39,613 nucleotides of DNA from NCBI GenBank assembly GCA_021802205.1, contig JAKAAT010000012.1, positions 1-39,613 of the forward strand, written 5' to 3'. Source of the DNA: Thermoplasmata archaeon (GTDB taxonomy: Archaea; Thermoplasmatota; Thermoplasmata; Thermoplasmatales; Thermoplasmataceae). The first letter of the stretch is position 1. Every line of letters starts with the position of its first letter. A program made the translations under genes and the position numbers. A model generated the notes under the pieces. It worked only from the letters and a program-made list of their open reading frames with translations, was not told where the DNA came from and searched no databases. This document shows positions 9,900 through 18,611 of this stretch, one piece after another.

Positions 9900-9930
9900 T
9901 ATTTATAATATTAATAAATATTTATATGAA

Positions 9931-10227
9931 ATGAAGGACAAAGCACTTATTAACATATCAAGGGAGAGAATACGAACGTTATTTTCTGAGGCCATGAAGA
10001 CAGATAATATAGAACTTGCAAAAAGATACATATCAATAATGGAAAAAATAGGAATGAGGATGAATATAATAGTGGATAGAGGCATAAAAAGGATGTATTG
10101 CAAAAAATGCAAGGCACCTTATAAACATATATCGGTTACGGTAAAAAATAAGACTGTTATTATACACTGTTCCTACTGTGGGAATATAAGAAGAATACCG
10201 TTCAATAAACAGAAAAATAAAAATTAA
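9931..10227 (+). CDS. rnp4: Ribonuclease P protein component 4 (Rpp21/Rpr2 family)
   Basis: MKDKALINISRERIRTLFSEAMKTDNIELAKRYISIMEKIGMRMNI...MYCKKCKAPY...IIHCSYCGNIRRIPF with paired zinc CxxC motifs. Internal ATG at 9931 preferred because a TATA box sits ~25 nt upstream. Confidence 0.9.
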   Translation: MKDKALINISRERIRTLFSEAMKTDNIELAKRYISIMEKIGMRMNIIVDRGIKRMYCKKCKAPYKHISVTVKNKTVIIHCSYCGNIRRIPFNKQKNKN

Positions 10228-10448
10228 TCCATTGTTTCTAATTCAAAGTAGACGTTAAAACCCTGAAGTGTTGCCTGTATTTTATCGGCAAACCATATTG
10301 CATCATCTGCCGTTGCCGAATCGGGCCAGTTATATACCATATCCTGTTCCCCTTTTATAAGGGCGAATCCCAGGGACCTTAATCTACCTACTACTTCACT
10401 GGGTTTTGTACCCTCGCTATTAAATATCACCTTAAGGAATGTTTTCAT
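10224..10448 (-). CDS. Small conserved-looking hypothetical protein (~74 aa)
   Basis: Open frame MKTFLKVIFNSEGTKPSEVVGRLRSLGFALIKGEQDMVYNWPDSATADDAIWFADKIQATLQGFNVYFELETMD; normal codon texture, directly downstream of the MMPL gene; no family recognised. Confidence 0.7.
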   Translation of the reverse strand: MKTFLKVIFNSEGTKPSEVVGRLRSLGFALIKGEQDMVYNWPDSATADDAIWFADKIQATLQGFNVYFELETMD

Positions 10449-10473
10449 ATTACCGTAGTCCTGCAACGTATAA

Positions 10474-13230
10474 TTATTTTTCCTTATGTACTTCGCTTCC
10501 GATCTTTGAGGGCCACCAGTTGTATTTGTTCATAACAGCCATTATAACTGGAACGAAAAACATCCAGCTGACAAAGGTATCTATTAATACACCAAGGGCA
10601 AGACCTACTCCTATTTCCTCTATGATGCCCAGGCCACTGAAGTATAATGCACCAAATGTTGCAAATAGCAGTAATCCTAGGGTTATTATAACACCACCAT
10701 TTTCTATTATGGAATTTTTAATGGCCTCATCGTTGTCCATTCCCTTTGCAATATTTTCCTGCACCTTAGTGATCATGAAGATATCATAATCTAATCCCAC
10801 GGCAAGCAATGTAATGAAAACGAATAGTGGTAGGAATATAACTACCGGTAGATGAAGAAAGTAGTAGAATATTATGTACGTAATGGAGAGAGCCATCATG
10901 ACTGCTGCCATCACCATAAGTATTAATCTCACCGGTGTCAGTGCAGAGGCAAGCTGTATAAGGAGTATTATAAATATTGTTATTCCTAGAATTGGAACCA
11001 TATTATCAAAGGAATGGGATGTAAATGAATATGCATTGTTAAGGTATTCTGTTGTGCCACCGACATATGCTTTATAATCGGAAGGGCCGCCAACATCAGA
11101 TACAATGGATGGCATCTTATTCACAAAGTTTGCTGATGGATTGCTCCATGCAACATTGGAAAGATAAACTACTATTTCCACGGATTTATTATTATGGCCT
11201 ATATAGGTTGCGGTCTGGCTTTTATACTGCCCACTGTATATTGATGAAACCATATCTGTATAGTTTACCTTTTGTTCATATGGATAGCCGGGCCCAGAGA
11301 TGCTATGCACATATGGAGAACTTGCAAGTTTATTTTCTATTGCAAGTGTTTGATTGTACTCAGTGCTGTTGAAATGCAGGGCACCTGTACTGTTTGTATA
11401 CATAATCGGAGCTGTAAAGTTAACCATAACATAGGCCGGATCGAATAGGTCATAATGCAGTGAACTGTTTATCACTGTTGTTGCCTGCACTCCACTGCTG
11501 GCAGGTATCAACTCAAAGACATCCATATTTGTCGGGGTTGTTGAATATATAAACAGAGCGCCGAGAGCTACGACAAGAAGGATAACTATTATTTTCTTTT
11601 TGTTATTAAGGGCTACATGTGCAACCTTTTCCATGGATTTTTCAAATGGGAGCTTTTTGCTCTCTTCAAGTTTATGGGGCCAGTAAGCCTTCTTTCCCCA
11701 CTGTGCTAGTATGGCTATCAAAAATGTATTGCCCAGTATGATCGTTACTATCGCAGCTATTGCATTTGTAAGACCCGCATCGCTAAATATCGGTATATTT
11801 GATATCCATAAAATCAGGTATGAAATTGCCACCGTTGTTCCGGATGTAAATACCGCATGGCCCGCCCATTTAGATGATTCTGGAATGGCATCCGGATTTT
11901 TGGCCCTTATCTCACTACGGTACCTGGCAAGTATATAAACGGTATAATCTGAGGCTATTCCCAGAACTAATATGAGTAACAACGTTGGAGTTATAAATGA
12001 AATTGTGGTGTGGAACACGTATTTATACAGTAGTCCGTTTATTCCAGCCGCTATGACTGATGAAAATACAAAAATAAGGAACGGAAGAAAGGCAGCCACA
12101 GGAGATCTGAAGAATATTCCGACTATGAAAATAGATATTATTATGCCTATTATCAGTGCAACAATAAGCCCGTGTATGGACTCATTCGCCAGCTGGTTAT
12201 TGGCAACGGTTGAACCTGCAAGGTAATATGAACTGTTAGAAATTTTTGAACTGGATGTCTTTTCCATTGATTCTATATGTGACTGCTGGGCAGTCGTTAT
12301 CTTAGTTTTGTAGTCAAAAATCATTAGAAGTGTTGAATTACCTGAATTTATAAGGGAAGAGGATGCGTAGGATGATGGGAGGACGGGATAGTGATTATAT
12401 GTTGTAACGTTTAGTATGGAATTCACAAATTTTGTGTAATTATGCCCTCTAGTATTGTAAAGTGAATAAAGGTAAGGCGTGAAATAGGGAACATTAATCT
12501 TTATAAGTGGATTTGCCAGAGGTTTTGCATCGTTTATTAAATATATCTGGCTGGAATTGATTAGATTAACAGTGTAATTCTCTATTCCAGTTTTGTTTGA
12601 AATGGTCCTTATTGTATTATTTACATATGTTACAAAATTGAATGCATTTCCCTCAAATATAGCTGGAATCGTTGAATTTACAGGGAAAAGTTCACCCAGT
12701 ATTTTATCATATACGGAATGTTCAGGTGAAAGCTCTGTTATATTATATACAGCATCAGTTATATTATATCCTTTACTTTTCAAGAAAAGTGTGTATTCAA
12801 TTAAACCCATGGTCGCATTTTCCAGCTTATAAGTACTTTTTGAGTATCCCATTAAGGTTTGATTTTCAACAGTGAAAATACTGGTTGTGCTCTTATAACC
12901 TACATTTATGCTTTTCAGGTATGCCGTCATTGAATGCTGAAACTCCAGCATATATCTGCTTACCGTTAGGTTATCAATCGAGGTATGATTGGAAACAATA
13001 ATTATGGATGGATCTGAAGAGCCGTTAAACTGTGATGTAAGTATGTCATTGGCTTTGGAAGATTGAGAATTTTTTGTTACTAGTGAATTTGTAAGATTGT
13101 AAGAAGTGTCGGTAAATATCAGGGTCGCCGGATATGCCATGAGTAAAAAGGCGATAATCCAGAATACAAGTACCTTTTTCTTATTCTTTCTGACATACTT
13201 CCCAACCCTGTAGAAGAAAGATTCAAACAT
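10474..13230 (-). CDS. MMPL/RND-superfamily membrane transporter
   Basis: 918 aa, two RND-type TM blocks (GLIVALIIGIIISIFIVGIFFRSPVAAFLPF..., AVGLDYDIFMITKVQE), each preceded by a large extracytoplasmic loop. Confidence 0.92.
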   Translation of the reverse strand: MFESFFYRVGKYVRKNKKKVLVFWIIAFLLMAYPATLIFTDTSYNLTNSLVTKNSQSSKANDILTSQFNGSSDPSIIIVSNHTSIDNLTVSRYMLEFQHSMTAYLKSINVGYKSTTSIFTVENQTLMGYSKSTYKLENATMGLIEYTLFLKSKGYNITDAVYNITELSPEHSVYDKILGELFPVNSTIPAIFEGNAFNFVTYVNNTIRTISNKTGIENYTVNLINSSQIYLINDAKPLANPLIKINVPYFTPYLYSLYNTRGHNYTKFVNSILNVTTYNHYPVLPSSYASSSLINSGNSTLLMIFDYKTKITTAQQSHIESMEKTSSSKISNSSYYLAGSTVANNQLANESIHGLIVALIIGIIISIFIVGIFFRSPVAAFLPFLIFVFSSVIAAGINGLLYKYVFHTTISFITPTLLLILVLGIASDYTVYILARYRSEIRAKNPDAIPESSKWAGHAVFTSGTTVAISYLILWISNIPIFSDAGLTNAIAAIVTIILGNTFLIAILAQWGKKAYWPHKLEESKKLPFEKSMEKVAHVALNNKKKIIVILLVVALGALFIYSTTPTNMDVFELIPASSGVQATTVINSSLHYDLFDPAYVMVNFTAPIMYTNSTGALHFNSTEYNQTLAIENKLASSPYVHSISGPGYPYEQKVNYTDMVSSIYSGQYKSQTATYIGHNNKSVEIVVYLSNVAWSNPSANFVNKMPSIVSDVGGPSDYKAYVGGTTEYLNNAYSFTSHSFDNMVPILGITIFIILLIQLASALTPVRLILMVMAAVMMALSITYIIFYYFLHLPVVIFLPLFVFITLLAVGLDYDIFMITKVQENIAKGMDNDEAIKNSIIENGGVIITLGLLLFATFGALYFSGLGIIEEIGVGLALGVLIDTFVSWMFFVPVIMAVMNKYNWWPSKIGSEVHKEK

Positions 13231-13284
13231 TGATATGGTTATTAAAGCTTAAAATATAAAGTTTATGAGTAAATAAGTCTTTAA

Positions 13285-14253
13285 ATGAATTATTATATTT
13301 CAATAAAAATTTATAGAGATACCACATCGAAGTCCATGCAATTAAGGTATACACATATAAACCTCTATGAATACTTCTATAATCTAGTAAGGCAGATTCC
13401 GGACGGATATGTCACAACATACGGCGAACTGGCTAGAGCGCTGGGCGATATAAGAGCAGCACGGGCAGTTGGATATATGCTATCAATTAATTCGGACCCT
13501 GATGGAATTCCTTGCTATAGAGTAGTGCACACCGACAGGCGCATGGGAAAATATGCACTGGGGATTCATGAGAAAGAGGAAAGACTTAGGAAGGATGGAA
13601 TCATAATATCGAACGGAATGGTGGAAAATTTTGATGAACGCTTCTTTTCAGATTTCAGGACAGATTTTCCTCTGGTTGAACTACAGAAGGAACAGGAAAG
13701 TATTGCAAAACTGGCATCCTTTGATGGTACACAAACAAGTCAAAATGTTGCCGCCATAGATGTATCCTATAATGGTAGGGATGGTTATGGAGCAATAGTA
13801 ATGTATCAAGATGGTGAATACACTACGAAAACACTTTATCTTCAGGTAAATTTTCCGTATATACCCGGTTATCTGGCTTACCGCGAGACTCCGTTCATAG
13901 AGCAACTATCCAAAGGATTTTACGGTACTTTAATAATTGATGCCAATGGATTGCTGCATCCTAGAAAATGCGGGCTTGCAACCTTTGCCGGAGTAATAAT
14001 GGGAAGACAGACCATTGGAGTTGCAAAATCATTGCTAATGGGAAAGCCCGATATTGAAGGCTACATAATATATAATGGTGAGAAACTGGGGTATATGATA
14101 AATAAGCACTGCATTGTAAGTCCTGGGAACATGATAGATATGGAGTCAAGTATAAGAAAGATAAAGTTATTAGGAAATGATAAATATCCGACCATATTGA
14201 GAAATGTTCATAATGAAACTGTGAACTTCAGAAAGCGGAGATTGCCGAGCTAG
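13285..14253 (+). CDS. Bifunctional O6-alkylguanine-DNA alkyltransferase (AGT)-endonuclease V fusion
   Basis: N-terminal AGT: IPDGYVTTYGELARALG...RAVGYML...DGIPCYRVVHTDRRMGKYALG. C-terminal EndoV: AAIDVSYNG, PYIPGYLAYRETP, LIIDANGLLHPRKCGLATFAGV, IGVAKSLLMG. The start may be the ATG at 13336. Confidence 0.93.
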   Translation: MNYYISIKIYRDTTSKSMQLRYTHINLYEYFYNLVRQIPDGYVTTYGELARALGDIRAARAVGYMLSINSDPDGIPCYRVVHTDRRMGKYALGIHEKEERLRKDGIIISNGMVENFDERFFSDFRTDFPLVELQKEQESIAKLASFDGTQTSQNVAAIDVSYNGRDGYGAIVMYQDGEYTTKTLYLQVNFPYIPGYLAYRETPFIEQLSKGFYGTLIIDANGLLHPRKCGLATFAGVIMGRQTIGVAKSLLMGKPDIEGYIIYNGEKLGYMINKHCIVSPGNMIDMESSIRKIKLLGNDKYPTILRNVHNETVNFRKRRLPS

Positions 14254-14319
14254 GACAAAGGCGATGGATTCAGGGTCCATTTCCGCAGGGATTCGTGGGT
14301 TCAAATCCCACTCTCCGCA
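14235..14319 (+). tRNA. tRNA-Leu, anticodon CAG
   Basis: Perfect 7-bp acceptor stem (GCGGAGA/TCTCCGC), D-arm GCCGAGCTAGGACAAAGGC, anticodon arm ATGGA-TTCAGGG-TCCAT, long variable arm (class II), T-arm GTGGG-TTCAAAT-CCCAC; CCA not encoded. Confidence 0.97.
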
Positions 14320-14434
14320 TTATTTGGCCTTGTCAGTACTATTAAATGATTGATTTTTGAGAATGATAAAGTTAAATATTTTCCATTTTAGATGTATTTT
14401 CAATATTCATATGTAAAATAATACAGGTATTACC

Positions 14435-15553
14435 TTATTTCTTGCATAGAATATCCATGGCAAACATATAGTAAATAAAGGCAAGATAAGGTGACCGATA
14501 GGGATTAAAATACTGGTGAACGCTGAAATCCTCAGGGTTTCCCATGGACATATAATAAATTAAATCCGATGTTTGCAAATATCCCCATATTTTATTATTA
14601 CCATTATAATTACAGGATTTTAAACGCTCAAAGGCATCTTTTTGCATCGAATTACCCAACCATGCAGATAAATCTCTTCCCGTATCGGCCCATGAAATTG
14701 TTTTATCTATGCTTACAGTCCCCATCGCTTTATGGTGTTTTGATATTTCCTTTACATTAATTGAGGTTAACCCATTTTCTTCCATATATTTTGGAAGATA
14801 TTTAATAAACTCAAAAATACCTGTCTCCTTTTTCTGATGCTCGCCGAATGTTTCATAATCCATAAATAGATTCATAATATCACCGGGACTTTCTGTAACC
14901 CACTTAATGAATTTCTCCGCGGTCAGAGGATAGCCTGACCACTTGTCATTGGAAAATCTGAATGATATATTATCACTCATAGAGTAGTTCCTCATATAGA
15001 GGTTTATTCCAGATGGTGCAAGATATCTGTAATTGGGATTATGATCTTTTATAACATCATCTGTTCCCTCGGTTATAATATTTTTGAAGCCAAGATTTCC
15101 TGCAATTTCAGCTATCCGGTTATTGTAAATGAGTTCGGTATTTCTGAATGATTCCGGAACATAATTGAATGTATCTTTTATGAGTTTCCTCTGGTCATCC
15201 ACCTGGGATACAAACTCTTCCTCATCCCATATGGATGAGAGTGAATGAAAATATGTTTCACTCATTAATTCGCAGAGACCAGATTTTACATAGTCATCGA
15301 TTACATCAATGGTTTCCGGATGGTACTTCAATGCCTGTTCAATGAATGTTCCGGATAGTGAGAATGTTGAGTGTATACCGCTTTCCATAAAGCTTTTTGT
15401 TGCTGGTATGTACGCATTTTCTGAGATCCTTTTGAAGATTTCCTGATTTTTTTCTTCCCAGAAAATTTGTTCAGGACTTATTTGATCCTGCATCCTAAGT
15501 GGCCTGAGCCGGAAAGGCTGGTGAAGCTCAAAGTAAAAGATTATATTTTCCAT
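14435..15553 (-). CDS. Glycoside hydrolase family 57 (alpha-amylase-like)
   Basis: MENIIFYFELHQPFRLRP..., SETYFHSLSSIWDEEEFVSQV, FRNTELIYNN, NLFMDYETFGEHQ; start assigned to internal ATG at 15553 rather than 15598. Confidence 0.9.
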   Translation of the reverse strand: MENIIFYFELHQPFRLRPLRMQDQISPEQIFWEEKNQEIFKRISENAYIPATKSFMESGIHSTFSLSGTFIEQALKYHPETIDVIDDYVKSGLCELMSETYFHSLSSIWDEEEFVSQVDDQRKLIKDTFNYVPESFRNTELIYNNRIAEIAGNLGFKNIITEGTDDVIKDHNPNYRYLAPSGINLYMRNYSMSDNISFRFSNDKWSGYPLTAEKFIKWVTESPGDIMNLFMDYETFGEHQKKETGIFEFIKYLPKYMEENGLTSINVKEISKHHKAMGTVSIDKTISWADTGRDLSAWLGNSMQKDAFERLKSCNYNGNNKIWGYLQTSDLIYYMSMGNPEDFSVHQYFNPYRSPYLAFIYYMFAMDILCKK

Positions 15554-16659
15554 ACAGATCTGTAAACCTCCAACGTTTTCATTGCGGATTTTTCCCATGT
15601 GAATGACATGCCCTCGTATTTTCCATATACTGATAGTGTATCCATAAGGCTTCCGTGGTTAAGTATGGAAACCACATATGATGACATCACATCCGTATCC
15701 CAGAAGTCCGTTTTCAACGCATTATTTATTGCTTCACCGACTCCGGTAGTTCTGCTCATCACCACAGGAGTTCCGGATACCATGGATTCCAGCACGGTTA
15801 TTCCAAATGGCTCAGAAACCGATGGTATTACAAATACAGAAGAACTTTTATAATATTCAATAGCTTTGTGGAATTCCACAAATCCTGGAAAATGAAATTT
15901 GTCATCCATATTATAATATTCTGCATATCTTTTCATATCATCCAGCAAATCCCCAGTTCCGGCCATTACAAATCTTATATTATCTTCATATTCAAGGGCT
16001 TTTCTTGCCATTTCCATGAAAAATTTGGGACCTTTCTGGCTGGTTACCCTTCCGAAGTAAAGTACCTGCCTTTCCCTGTTGAGTGCCTGTCCCTGTGCAT
16101 AGGCCGATGCCTTTACACCGTTGTATACGGTGGTTATCTTATCCGGATTTATATGATAATTCTGGGCTACCACATCTCTGGTAAGATTTGATACCGTAAT
16201 TACGGCATCAGCTTCTGTGGCTCCCTGAGCTTCTATTTTCATTATGGATTCCTGGGGATTGAAGTACGCAGACCTATCAAATTCTGTACTATGAAACGTT
16301 ACAACCAGTGGAATATTATACCGCTTCTTTATTTCAATGCCTGCACTGAACGTTATCCAGTCGTGGCAGTGTACCAGTGCTACACCGTCCGGTTTGAAAT
16401 TTTCAACCACCTTTTCATTATAATCGTTAACAGCATCAATAAAGTTTGTTACATGCGAGTAAACATTTCCGGATATTCCGGATTTTATTTTTACAGTCCT
16501 GACATTGAAAGGATAATGTGGAAATGAATACCCCATATCCGGGATATATATATCAACTGGAATTATTTTCCCCAGTATTGAAAATACATTATATGTGTGT
16601 ATTCCAAGGCCTCCGGAGAATGCAGGAGGAAGCTCCCATCCTATTACTGCAACTTTCAA
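15541..16659 (-). CDS. GT4/GT5-type glycosyltransferase, probable glycogen synthase
   Basis: MKVAVIGWELPPAFSGGLGIHTYNV, VHCHDWITFSAGI, VYFGRVTSQKGPKFFMEMA, IPSVSEPFGITVLESMVSGTPVV. Confidence 0.9.
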   Translation of the reverse strand: MKVAVIGWELPPAFSGGLGIHTYNVFSILGKIIPVDIYIPDMGYSFPHYPFNVRTVKIKSGISGNVYSHVTNFIDAVNDYNEKVVENFKPDGVALVHCHDWITFSAGIEIKKRYNIPLVVTFHSTEFDRSAYFNPQESIMKIEAQGATEADAVITVSNLTRDVVAQNYHINPDKITTVYNGVKASAYAQGQALNRERQVLYFGRVTSQKGPKFFMEMARKALEYEDNIRFVMAGTGDLLDDMKRYAEYYNMDDKFHFPGFVEFHKAIEYYKSSSVFVIPSVSEPFGITVLESMVSGTPVVMSRTTGVGEAINNALKTDFWDTDVMSSYVVSILNHGSLMDTLSVYGKYEGMSFTWEKSAMKTLEVYRSVWKI

Positions 16660-18488
16660 GATGTAACACTCCCTGAAACTTGAGTTCTCTGTTGCTTTCT
16701 TAAATCTTCATAATATGATCTGATTAATTCCCCATAGCTCCATGCCTGCATCATACAGCCTTTGGGAGTTCCTGGATTCGTTCCGTCGAATATTTCTGGC
16801 ACACTGTGCATGGAGAACAGTGGAGAAAAGTATCTTAGAAGATCATCAGGATTACTGCCATTATTCACCATTGCCGTTATATATGGACCGGTAAGCCATG
16901 GCCATACAGTTCCATTATGATATGCACTATCCCTGTTATACTGATTCCCTGAATAAATCCCTTTAAACTTCGGATCTTCGGGAGATAAGGTTCTGATTCC
17001 ATATGGTGTTGCCAGTTCTTTTTCTGCCTTCTGGAGAAAATATGGATTGTCCAGCAATTTATAAGGCAATGAATAGGCAAACAGAAAATTCGGACGGAAA
17101 GATGTGTCCAGAGGTTCTACAATGTCTGCAATTTTACCATCAACAAGATATTTTTCCATGAATTTTTTGTTAAATGATGATAAAATGTCTGTAACAAATT
17201 CCTCCACATGGTTGCCGGTTATTCCGGATAAATATGAATACGATTTCAGCGCATTATACCATAGAGCATTTATTTCAATAGGTTTTCCAAGTCTAGGTGT
17301 AAATGATACACCTCCGCTCATTCCGTCCATCCACGTCATCTGGTCCACAGTTATATGTATGAACTTTCCATCAAGATAAAAATCATCATTACCGTTGAAA
17401 TATGCATTAACAATGCTTTTTATTCTGGAGTAAATTCCGGAAATAAAATCTTTATCCTGTGAATAATAATAATATTTATAGAGAGCATATATGAACCACA
17501 GAGAAGCATCAGCAGAACGGTAAAAGCCATCGGTATAGGCATTATTGGGAATGAGCCCATTTTTCATTTTTCGTGCATAATTATTGAATATCCCTCTGGC
17601 CAGATCAAAATTTTTGGGTAAAAGTACCAGCCCGGGCATTGAAATAAAAGTATCCCGGGTCCACGGCCCAAACCAGTGAAAACCTGCTATTAAGTCATCA
17701 TTCAATATAAAATTATTAGAGGTAATCCTGAGCGCTTTAATCGCTGGATTTTTCTCTTTAATGTTCTCCCTTTTCATAATCTTATCTCTAATTTCATCAA
17801 AGTCCGGTGTTGGATTTTCTTCCGTGGTAATTTTTACATCAACTATATTTTTAAGAGGATTTATGTTTATTTTTCCAGGATTGTAAAGGTCTTCCATGCT
17901 GTTTGTTCCCCTTTCTTCCTCCACAGGATACCTCAGGTTGTAATACCAGTAGCCAGTATGTGTTAATGTCCCGGTTTTTGATATATGTAATGTAAAATTT
18001 CCATCAGTGAAATCAAAGGATTTGTTGGATTCTGAATAAGTAAATTGCTTTTCACCGGTTTTTATAACACTGTGAAAATTCCTGAAGGCAAGAAGGGGGA
18101 ATAATGTCAGAGATTCTGGGATTTTTTCATTAAATTCATATCTTATAATTACAGTATCGGAATCAGGATCCATTACTACAGATTTTTTAACTGGCTGGCC
18201 GCCAAGGGTATAGTTAATAACGGGAAATGGAAAAATCGAGTATTCATCTATGTACTGATATCCAGTTGGATAAACTACGCTAGGATAATAATTTGTGTCA
18301 AGGCTATAAATTTTCCCGTAAAATTTAATTTCTTCAAAAAGTTTAGAAAGAATAACATATCTCTGATAATTATCAGTATTCGATATAACTAACAGCCCGT
18401 GATAGGTTCTTGTATTTGCAAATGATACTGTAGAAGAGGAATAGGAACCACGGGAATTAGCAAGCAACCATTCCTGATTACTGTTCAT
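16656..18488 (-). CDS. Glycogen debranching enzyme (amylo-alpha-1,6-glucosidase family)
   Basis: N-terminal EWLLANSRGSYSSSTVSFANTRTYHGLLV; C-terminal AGFHWFGPWTRDTFISMPGL, DQMTWMDGMSGG, YHNGTVWPWLTGPY. Confidence 0.93.
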   Translation of the reverse strand: MNSNQEWLLANSRGSYSSSTVSFANTRTYHGLLVISNTDNYQRYVILSKLFEEIKFYGKIYSLDTNYYPSVVYPTGYQYIDEYSIFPFPVINYTLGGQPVKKSVVMDPDSDTVIIRYEFNEKIPESLTLFPLLAFRNFHSVIKTGEKQFTYSESNKSFDFTDGNFTLHISKTGTLTHTGYWYYNLRYPVEEERGTNSMEDLYNPGKININPLKNIVDVKITTEENPTPDFDEIRDKIMKRENIKEKNPAIKALRITSNNFILNDDLIAGFHWFGPWTRDTFISMPGLVLLPKNFDLARGIFNNYARKMKNGLIPNNAYTDGFYRSADASLWFIYALYKYYYYSQDKDFISGIYSRIKSIVNAYFNGNDDFYLDGKFIHITVDQMTWMDGMSGGVSFTPRLGKPIEINALWYNALKSYSYLSGITGNHVEEFVTDILSSFNKKFMEKYLVDGKIADIVEPLDTSFRPNFLFAYSLPYKLLDNPYFLQKAEKELATPYGIRTLSPEDPKFKGIYSGNQYNRDSAYHNGTVWPWLTGPYITAMVNNGSNPDDLLRYFSPLFSMHSVPEIFDGTNPGTPKGCMMQAWSYGELIRSYYEDLRKQQRTQVSGSVTS

Positions 18489-18611
18489 AAAATCATAACG
18501 TTACTTTATTAATAAACATTGCTGGGATTGCCCCTGAAAAGATAATATAAATTTAGAGTCATAATATATCATTACAGAAAGGTTTTAAACTAAATATAGT
18601 TATATGGTACC

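Noticed and set aside
9853-9930. Upstream start of the rnp4 ORF (26 extra residues)
   Set aside because: The extension overlaps the divergent phosphatase start and the TATA-like tract; the ATG at 9931 fits family N-termini better.
14235-14319. tRNA-Leu as an integrase attachment site for a genomic island
   Set aside because: No tyrosine integrase ORF and no repeated tRNA 3' end fragment noticed nearby; flanks are ordinary chromosomal genes.
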